This document shows, one piece after another, positions 5,980 to 12,322 of a stretch of 12,322 bases of DNA. The DNA lies in the NCBI GenBank assembly GCA_001839685.1, contig MLAK01000059.1:1-12322 (forward strand). The letters are read 5' to 3'. The translations under genes were made by a program, and so were the position numbers. The notes under the pieces were generated by a model that worked only from the letters and a program-made list of their open reading frames with translations, was not told the DNA's origin and made no database searches. The stretch's first letter is position 1; each line of letters starts with the position of its first letter. Source of the stretch: Tritrichomonas foetus. Its lineage: Eukaryota; Parabasalia; Tritrichomonadida; Tritrichomonadidae.

Positions 5980-8151
5980 TTAATCATCAAGATCATCATC
6001 ATCGTCGTCATCATCATCATCAACATCGTCAAAGTTTGGTAAAATTTCATCATCTTCGTCATCATCATCATCAACATCGTCAAGTTCATCATCGTCCTCT
6101 CTACCCACAGGATTGCTGTAGTCTAGTTCAGACATGTTTGAACCTGAATTTGTTGGAATGTAGTCGAATTGAGCGAGTGCCTCATCTGGATCCTTGTCTA
6201 TTTGTGACTTAAGTTCTTTCACTTGTTGTGAAAGTGATTTGTGTGTCTGAGAAAGAGAAACTATTTGGTTAGAGAGTACTTCTATTTGCTGTGATTTCTT
6301 TTCACTATCTTGGTTAACATGTGATGTAAGAAGATCAATCTTTTTGACAAGGAGTGCCAAAGCTGATTCGTTCATTGAAGCTGAAGAAGCGGACGAAGCA
6401 TCGGAATAGTTACTTTCCTTTGATTCAATTCTCCTCTTAGACTGACTAGACGATTTTATCTCTTTATTTATTTTACTTTCTGTATTATCTGGGTTTTCAG
6501 TATCTATTTTCTTCACCGGAGCAGGTGAGGGCAATGGTGAAACAATAGAAGGTGAAGGAGCACCAGCGGCAGTATTTAAGGAAGCAGTATAGTTTGTGGG
6601 AGCAGTTGCTGGTGAATATATTTGACTTTGCGGATCAATCGAATTATTAGTTGAAGTATTTTGTGACTGTTGTAATCTATGCAATGAAGATGTTGGTGGG
6701 AGTTCAGCCTTAAGTTGGTTATTTTTATAAACCGTGAACTTTGTATCTAATTCTTTATTTTTTGTTGTGAGAACAAGATTTTCTTGTTTCAAACTAGCAA
6801 GTTTTTTCTTAAGCTTTTTGTTTTGTTCCTTTAAGTTATTGACTGAATCATTTTCTTCATTTCTCATATCAAGTTCAGCTTGCAAGCTTGTTAATTTTGA
6901 GCGGAGATTGCTTGCTTCATCTGTAACTTTTTGATAAAGTTCAAGTGATTCACTTCTTTGTTTTGAAAGTGATTCAGTTTTAGATTGAAGATCAGCATTT
7001 TGCTTTTTAAGTGATGCAATTGTATCAGTTTGAACTTTTATTTGCTCATTCATTCTTTGAATGAGGCTTTGCTTATTTTCATTATCAGCTTTCAAATCTT
7101 TCACTTTGTCTTTATATTTCTCCATTTTTGGATCAGGTGCTGAAGATTTCTTATGACGTAAAGAGGAGTATCTACCAATTTCTTGTTTGTTGTTAGTGTT
7201 AGTCGTATTATTTCCTTCATTATTCGCAGAATTGTGGTTTTCAGATTCTTGTTTAGCTGTTTCATTTTCAAGTGTAAGTTGAAGGTTCTTGCTTTTGAGT
7301 AATTCAATTTCATTTCTTAGTTTTTCATTTTGAGCTCTGTATTGATCATTTTGATTTTGAACTTCGATTCCCTTTTCTTTGATTTCATTGATTCGTGCTT
7401 TGATGTCATCAATTTCTGAAAGGTATTGATCGTTTTCTGATTTGACTCTTTTGCTCTCGTTTTTAATTTTCGCCATTTCGGTTTTCAGAGCATGCTCACG
7501 GTCAGCAAAATCGTTTTCAGCACGTTTGAGGGTTTGCCTTTTTGTCTCTTCGATCTGATTTGTGAGACGTAATATTTCTGACTGTAGGCGATCCTTTTCT
7601 TCAAGGTATTGTTGTTTTTCACGTAAAAGTGATTCGATTTGAGTAAGTTTATCAGCTTGCTGATTTTCGGAATCAGATTTGCATTTGCTGAGTTCTTTCT
7701 GTAAATTTTGGAATTGTAATAATAATTGGTCGTATCGAATGTGTTCAACTGTTGGATTGTAGTTCCTCGAATTTGACATTGACACTCGTGGCGATAATTG
7801 CGATTCCATCGTTGAATCTTGGCGGATTTGATCAATTTGCTGCTTCAATAAAACATTTTGGTCTTTTAAGAACTTTATATATCGATTGTTTTTCTGCGAT
7901 TTCGGGGTGACTGGACGAGAGTGCTCACCTCGTGGTGTTGATGTAATATTAGAAGATGAATTTGGTACCAAATTCGAAGTCATATTCGATGAGATGTTTG
8001 CTGTTGAATTCAGGTTTGAAGCGATATTGGAAGATGTGACATTCGACGATTGTGGAACTCGTTGCGAGATAGGTGACTTATATCTAACGGCGCGAGTTGG
8101 TGTCTGCTCTACAGATGTTTCGTTATACTGCGGATATATCGAAGAGCTCAT
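5980..8151 (-). CDS. Large coiled-coil protein with poly-Asp C-terminal tail
   Basis: 723 residues of unrecognised specific family. Residues 1-89 are a disordered Ser/Asn/Thr-rich head with several Ser/Thr-Pro sites (T17-P, S26-P, T72-P, T82-P) that could be targets of proline-directed kinases. From about 90 to 475 runs a long, charged heptad-type coiled coil rich in Lys, Glu, Gln, Asn and Leu. A Pro/Ser/Thr-rich linker (about 480-550) follows, then a shorter coiled coil (about 595-655). The last 40 residues are a very acidic Asp tail containing a duplicated DDVDDDDD segment. The architecture suits a cytoskeletal, basal-body or Golgi tether scaffold; none of these can be chosen from sequence. 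There is no signal peptide or membrane segment. The stop TAA overlaps a TAAA signal. The gene is divergent from CFAP58, and a TCAAT motif lies 28 nt before the ATG. Confidence 0.85.
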   Translation of the reverse strand: MSSSIYPQYNETSVEQTPTRAVRYKSPISQRVPQSSNVTSSNIASNLNSTANISSNMTSNLVPNSSSNITSTPRGEHSRPVTPKSQKNNRYIKFLKDQNVLLKQQIDQIRQDSTMESQLSPRVSMSNSRNYNPTVEHIRYDQLLLQFQNLQKELSKCKSDSENQQADKLTQIESLLREKQQYLEEKDRLQSEILRLTNQIEETKRQTLKRAENDFADREHALKTEMAKIKNESKRVKSENDQYLSEIDDIKARINEIKEKGIEVQNQNDQYRAQNEKLRNEIELLKSKNLQLTLENETAKQESENHNSANNEGNNTTNTNNKQEIGRYSSLRHKKSSAPDPKMEKYKDKVKDLKADNENKQSLIQRMNEQIKVQTDTIASLKKQNADLQSKTESLSKQRSESLELYQKVTDEASNLRSKLTSLQAELDMRNEENDSVNNLKEQNKKLKKKLASLKQENLVLTTKNKELDTKFTVYKNNQLKAELPPTSSLHRLQQSQNTSTNNSIDPQSQIYSPATAPTNYTASLNTAAGAPSPSIVSPLPSPAPVKKIDTENPDNTESKINKEIKSSSQSKRRIESKESNYSDASSASSASMNESALALLVKKIDLLTSHVNQDSEKKSQQIEVLSNQIVSLSQTHKSLSQQVKELKSQIDKDPDEALAQFDYIPTNSGSNMSELDYSNPVGREDDDELDDVDDDDDEDDEILPNFDDVDDDDDDDDDDLDD
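6006..6083 (-). repeat. In-frame duplicated acidic repeat in the coding sequence
   Basis: An identical 27-nt block occurs at 6006-6032 and 6057-6083, offset by 51 nt (17 codons). Both copies encode DDVDDDDD and lie in a GAT/GAC-rich microsatellite-like tract. The exact multiple of three keeps the frame, so tail length may vary between strains without breaking the protein. Confidence 0.9.
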
Positions 8152-8853
8152 TTTCCTGAGTTTTTTTGTTTTATTTATTGAATAATTTTATTTTCCTTGA
8201 AATAGACCGTTTACTCGAATCAAATATAGAAAACCGTTTATTGATTCATGATTTTGATGTTTGAGAGTTATGGCCAAAAAGTCGAGAAACTTTGATATGA
8301 TAGTATTATACATGACCTAGTGAAATAATATCAATAATTATATTTGATGATCATTGTTGGTTGTCGACAAAAAAAATTGACAGAAAATAATTATGGGAAA
8401 GATGTTGTGACATAAGAAAAGTTCTATAAAAATAATAACATTTCATTTTTCCGACTAAATCACATTATTTTTAGCATGATATCGATAAATATTTTCAGCA
8501 TGAGATAAACATGATAAAAACAACATGGATTAAACAAAACTGTCCGATAAGATCGAAGAAAAGAAAGTTTTCTTTCATTTTCGTTTCACGCAATTTTGAT
8601 ATAACTTATTGAAAGTTCATCATTGAAAAAAATAAATACTTTACACACTTATTCTATACTTTACAGCCTACATTATATATATTTCAATTAAATCTTAATT
8701 TTCTATACTTATCTTTCCCATACGTTTGAAAATGAATTGAATTATCAGACATTTAATCGCACCAATAATCAGGAAAAACCTTCAATTATGTATTATTCAA
8801 TATTCATTCAATAATCTTTAATTATTTTTTTTCAATTTTCCCAGAAATCAGAA
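8152..8853. promoter_or_regulatory. Divergent promoter region, coiled-coil gene and CFAP58
   Basis: About 700 bases between two divergently transcribed genes. Both strands are full of stops; no tRNA, snRNA or other RNA gene was recognised. Candidate initiators are TCAAT on the minus strand (8177-8181, 28 nt before the coiled-coil ATG) and TTTTCAAT on the plus strand (8829-8836). A weak hairpin, AGAAAG-TTTT-CTTTC, lies near 8563-8577. Whether the two genes share regulation cannot be read from the sequence. Confidence 0.5.
8829..8836 (+). promoter_or_regulatory. Putative Inr-like motif TTTTCAAT for CFAP58
   Basis: TTTTCAAT with the adenine after TC at 8834, exactly 20 nt before the ATG at 8854, the same octamer and spacing as at PSMA5. 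A stricter TCATT match lies further up at 8804-8808. The assignment is inferred. Confidence 0.35.
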
Positions 8854-11631
8854 ATGAGTGATGAGGGAGGGAAACAAACTCCCGAGAACTTCGATAACAT
8901 CGATCAAGTCGATAAACTCGAGAAAGATTTTCAACGCGTTATTCAAGATATTGTTGACGACCACTCACTCGATAACTTTCGTAACGAATTTACCCGATTA
9001 TTTTTAGCCGTCAAAAAATCTCATGAAAACAACACAGCTCTGATAGACAAATGCCGCTCGTTAAACACAGAAATCATGGCCAATTCCACAAAAGTGAATT
9101 CAGTCCTTCAATTAAGCCAGGATGACGAGCGGACAATTGCAGGACTCAGATTCGAGTTCGAAAAGGCGTGGAAAATGGTGGAAATATCGCAGGAAAAAGA
9201 AAACAAAAGCAGAGACATCATAGATTCGTTGAAAGGTGAAATAGGAAATTTGAATAAATTAATCGATGGTGGAAGCGCAATGTTTCTTGATAGCGAAACT
9301 TCGTTAGAAAGTTTACAGTCTGAAATAAAGTCAATTTCAAAGGAAATTTCCATGCAAAATACACAAATTAATGGATTGGCTGAAGATATTCAAAGATGGA
9401 ATGACAAAATTAATGAAATGAAAAACTATACAGAAAATTCTAAAGAAGAATACGAAAAATTAAATGGTGAAATTGACAAATATAAAGATAAATGTAAATC
9501 AATCCAATCCGAATTAGAAGGCCAATCCAAAACATTTGATGAATGTAGTCGTGATATTGCAGATAAGGATCAAACAACAAAAGACATAGTTAATTCGATT
9601 TCCGACACAAAGGCTCGAATTTCGAAGGCAAATCAAAATTATGAAATTACTCGAAGAGGAATTCGTGAAGAAAATGATATGTTAGAATATGTAAAAGCTC
9701 GTGTTAAAGTTGCTAGCGGATTACTAGAGCATAAAATAAAGGTGCAAAATCGTTTGAAAGAACAAATCGAAGCAATTATAAAACGAATATCAGAAAAAGA
9801 TGAAAAATTAAATGCTCAACACAAAACAATGAACAAGAAAGTAAAAGAAAAAGAAATTCATTCATCAGAGCTTGATACTCTAATGTTAAGGAAAAAAGAA
9901 GTAACTGAAGCTTTAGCTGATTACAGACAATTAAATAATTCTCTGAAAGAAGAAATATATCGACTGACACTCGAACAAATAAAGTCTGAATCGAAAATCA
10001 CTGTAAATAATCGTTTCATCAGTCAAGCACAACAGTCACATACTGAAGTGATAAACAATATCACTTTAGAAAAGAATAAAAGAGTCGCAATTGAAGGACA
10101 ACAAAATGGTGTTTTAAATGATATTTTGGCTGTAAAGCAATCCATTCACCAGCTGAGAAAAACTATGGTTTTACATAATGAAGAAATAGAAAAATATCGA
10201 TCGGACAGGTATCAAACTCATTCAAATTACACTATAATCGAGGCTGATACAAAACAAAGACAAGAGAATATAATAGAATTAAATCGAAATCTGTCCAAAA
10301 TTCAAGAACGTATAAAAAAACACACAGCATCTGAACGACAACTTATTGAACAAAGAGATATGTCTCGAAGACAACTTGAATTAACACGAACCGAAACAGC
10401 GAAATTGGAAGATGAAACTTCAATGATTCAAGCTGAAATTCAAGAACTGAAACAAATCATTAGAAATAATGATGAACGTTGTGTTTCAGTCCATCTTCAA
10501 CTTGAAACAATGAAAGAATCCTTTTATCAATTCGAATATGAATTGGGCCGAGTGGAAAAAGCAAATAAAAAAGCTGCTACACAAATTGCACAATTATCGA
10601 ATACACTTGTTCGAACAAGATACTTACGCGATAATGCAGAAGCTGATGTTCTTGCACAAAAACGATATTTGATTTCACTGGAATCAAAAATACGAACAAA
10701 TGAAAATTGGATGCATTCACGAGTTGTAGAATGTGAAAGATTAAAAGAAAAATCAACAGTTTTAATAAATACTATTAATACAATGAATGGACAATATTCA
10801 AAGATAGCTCAAAATGTCCAATTTCTTAAAGAAGAGTTAATTAAAGAAGTTGAACATCGAAAACGTTTAGAACTTCATTCACAACATCTTGGTTCATTGA
10901 AATTGGAATTGCTTCGTTTAGAAAAATCTGTTCTTCTTTCCAAAGGACAAGTGAAAGCATTAGAAGAAGAATTGGAAACTCCAATTTATATACACAGATG
11001 GAGATTTCTTGAAGCAACAAATCCCGAACATGCACAATTATTGAAAATGTTGATGACACTTCGTGATAAATTCATGCAATTAATGGCTAAAAGAGAACGT
11101 TTACTTGCACGAAAGAGAGCGAGTCAAAATGATCTTGAAAAGAAACAAAAACATATTCAAACAGTAACTAAAGCAGAGCATAATGAAAATGTTAAATTCT
11201 TTAATTCGATTCTAAATGAAAAAGACAAACAATTAAACGAATTGGAATCAGTTATTAAAGACCAAAAATCAACAGTAGATGATGGTAAAGCAAATGTTGA
11301 ACTTTTAAGGGATAATTTAAGAGCAACGCGTGAAGAATATTTCTCAATGAAGAGAAAAAATGAAGAATTTGAATCATTAAGTAAGAAAAATACTATGAAA
11401 GAAAAAATTTCAATTGAACAGCCACGTTTTATTGGTGGTGGATTTGGGGTTTCAATACGAAGATCGTTGACACTCCCAAAGAAATCACCAATTATTCCAA
11501 ATGTGAATATTATTGAACCACAGATTCAAAATACGCGGAAAAGTGCTTTTGCTGTGAAACCATATGGTTGGAATCCTAACAGACAAGCTCTAAAACCTTT
11601 GTTGCCAACGGTTTCTGAGCTAAATCAGTGA
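8854..11631 (+). CDS. CFAP58: Cilia- and flagella-associated protein 58 (CFAP58/CCDC147 family)
   Basis: A 925-aa protein, almost entirely coiled coil, matching CFAP58 at both ends and in the middle. The N terminus has GGKQ (5-8), then L-E-K-D-F-Q and a conserved block containing L87-S-Q-D-D, T-I-A and E103-K-A-W-K-M-V. Near residues 704-720 is the family hallmark L-E-E-E-L-E-x-P followed by H714-R-W-R-x-L-E. Near the end F859-I-G-G-G-F matches the F-x-G-G-G-F motif that closes the animal proteins. CFAP58 is an axonemal or flagellar structural protein; loss in mammals causes sperm flagellar defects. The human protein is about 872 aa; this one continues some 60 residues past GGGF as a basic, Pro-rich tail (RRSLTLPKKSPIIP onward). 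The start agrees with the family N terminus. No frameshift or intron was seen. It implies a flagellated organism. Its neighbour across the divergent promoter is also a coiled-coil protein. Confidence 0.94.
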   Translation: MSDEGGKQTPENFDNIDQVDKLEKDFQRVIQDIVDDHSLDNFRNEFTRLFLAVKKSHENNTALIDKCRSLNTEIMANSTKVNSVLQLSQDDERTIAGLRFEFEKAWKMVEISQEKENKSRDIIDSLKGEIGNLNKLIDGGSAMFLDSETSLESLQSEIKSISKEISMQNTQINGLAEDIQRWNDKINEMKNYTENSKEEYEKLNGEIDKYKDKCKSIQSELEGQSKTFDECSRDIADKDQTTKDIVNSISDTKARISKANQNYEITRRGIREENDMLEYVKARVKVASGLLEHKIKVQNRLKEQIEAIIKRISEKDEKLNAQHKTMNKKVKEKEIHSSELDTLMLRKKEVTEALADYRQLNNSLKEEIYRLTLEQIKSESKITVNNRFISQAQQSHTEVINNITLEKNKRVAIEGQQNGVLNDILAVKQSIHQLRKTMVLHNEEIEKYRSDRYQTHSNYTIIEADTKQRQENIIELNRNLSKIQERIKKHTASERQLIEQRDMSRRQLELTRTETAKLEDETSMIQAEIQELKQIIRNNDERCVSVHLQLETMKESFYQFEYELGRVEKANKKAATQIAQLSNTLVRTRYLRDNAEADVLAQKRYLISLESKIRTNENWMHSRVVECERLKEKSTVLINTINTMNGQYSKIAQNVQFLKEELIKEVEHRKRLELHSQHLGSLKLELLRLEKSVLLSKGQVKALEEELETPIYIHRWRFLEATNPEHAQLLKMLMTLRDKFMQLMAKRERLLARKRASQNDLEKKQKHIQTVTKAEHNENVKFFNSILNEKDKQLNELESVIKDQKSTVDDGKANVELLRDNLRATREEYFSMKRKNEEFESLSKKNTMKEKISIEQPRFIGGGFGVSIRRSLTLPKKSPIIPNVNIIEPQIQNTRKSAFAVKPYGWNPNRQALKPLLPTVSELNQ

Positions 11632-12322
11632 ATTCTACATATTATGTAAATTATTTATAGAGTTTTCAATTAGGTATTCTTTCTTTTTTCATGTGATTAT
11701 GATATGTTAAACTTTTTTGACTTTTCAATCTTTGTATAATATGACAGTTTTCCAAAATGAATCATAGAATCATGACAACATCACTTAGACAAATATAATG
11801 AAATACATATTTCGTCGAGTTATTGGATGCCCACATGGTTTTTTTCTCTTTTAAATTCGCTATATAGTATAATGTCTTATAAAATATGTATTATATCTAA
11901 CAGAAAATGATCAACTAATCACGACATTATTGAAGAGAAATTTCTGCTAATCATTAAATAGAAATTATGTAGAAATAGAATGCACATTTTCTGCCAGTTA
12001 TAGGATATATAAAATATAAAAGATAAAAAGATATCTTAATGTCAAGGTTATTTCGGGTATGCATTCAATTTGATTCAAAATTCAATTGAACACGTTACCA
12101 ATAACTCTCAATGATAGATGTATACAAACCACGGCTTTTTTGAGTACTACTCATTGAGTACTTTTCAAATTGAATGGGTATTTTTTGAGTACTCAATAAA
12201 TAAAATGAGTAATCAAAAGAGCATGACCCCCTACCCATGGATATTTTTGAAATCTCAAAATTATTTTTTGTTTGACTTATAAATGTTTGGATGATGATTA
12301 TTTTGTGAAATTTTATGTAACT
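11632..12322. other. 3' flanking region with repeat-rich right edge
   Basis: About 690 AT-rich bases after CFAP58. No ORF with coding character and no RNA gene was recognised. The CFAP58 3' end is probably very near its stop, where a TAAA follows within about 15-20 nt. The last 210 bases differ in texture: a 16-nt inverted match to the window's start (12114-12129), three GAGTACT motifs, and a small GC-rich patch near 12221-12240. The edge may be the start of a dispersed repeat continuing outside the window. Confidence 0.45.
12136..12238. repeat. Cluster of GAGTACT palindromes and inverted arms
   Basis: GAGTACT occurs at 12142-12148, 12156-12162 and 12187-12193, twice inside the direct repeat TTTTTTGAGTACT. 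TTGAGTACTCAA (12185-12196) is a perfect 12-bp palindrome. Further arms are ACTCATT (12149-12155) with AATGAGT (12204-12210), and ATGGGTA (12174-12180) with TACCCAT (12232-12238). No known element is recognised. Confidence 0.7.

Noticed and set aside
5877..6092. 71-aa Met-rich minus-strand ORF
   Set aside because: It is the GAT-repeat poly-Asp tail of the coiled-coil gene read in a shifted frame (ATG repeats).
8152..8853. Search for a hidden small gene or RNA gene in the divergent spacer
   Set aside because: Stops occur in all frames and no tRNA or snRNA features were recognised by eye.
8854..11631. CCDC39 or CCDC40 (axonemal ruler) as identity of the 925-aa coiled coil
   Set aside because: The LSQDD...EKAWKMV block, the E-x-P...HRWR motif and the terminal GGGF are CFAP58 features.

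Overview
The window looks like nuclear DNA of a flagellated, intron-poor, AT-rich protist, most likely a parabasalid (Trichomonas/Tritrichomonas type). The genes are eukaryotic: a 20S proteasome alpha subunit, a karyopherin-like HEAT protein and ciliary proteins. All large genes read as single uninterrupted ORFs. TCA-centred Inr-like motifs (TCATT, TCATA, TTTTCAAT) lie just upstream of most start codons, and TAAA-type 3' signals overlap or closely follow several stop codons, as in trichomonads. No rRNA, tRNA, CRISPR array, transposase or bacterial operon was seen. The species cannot be named from the sequence alone.

Layout: 1-321 is 5' flanking DNA. 322-3381 (+) encodes a roughly 1,019-aa importin-beta-like HEAT solenoid. 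After an AT-rich spacer, 3787-4539 (+) encodes proteasome subunit alpha-5, with clearly higher GC and a different codon style from its neighbours. A convergent 320-bp spacer holds a 43-nt T run and a 17-bp tandem repeat. 4860-5429 (-) encodes a calcyphosin/CAPSL-like EF-hand protein. 5658-5880 (-) holds a previously hidden short ORF that appears split by a +1 frameshift at an A6 run. 5980-8151 (-) encodes a 723-aa coiled-coil protein with a poly-Asp tail. A 702-bp divergent promoter region separates it from 8854-11631 (+), a confident CFAP58 orthologue. 11632-12322 is noncoding and ends in a cluster of GAGTACT palindromes.

Functionally the window mixes housekeeping (protein degradation, nuclear transport) with cytoskeleton and flagellum (CFAP58, CAPSL-like protein, coiled-coil protein). 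The genes are separate transcription units, and nothing indicates a single dedicated system. I did not find a convincing new defence or mobile system. The least explained items are the small split ORF at 5658-5880 and the repeat-rich right edge.
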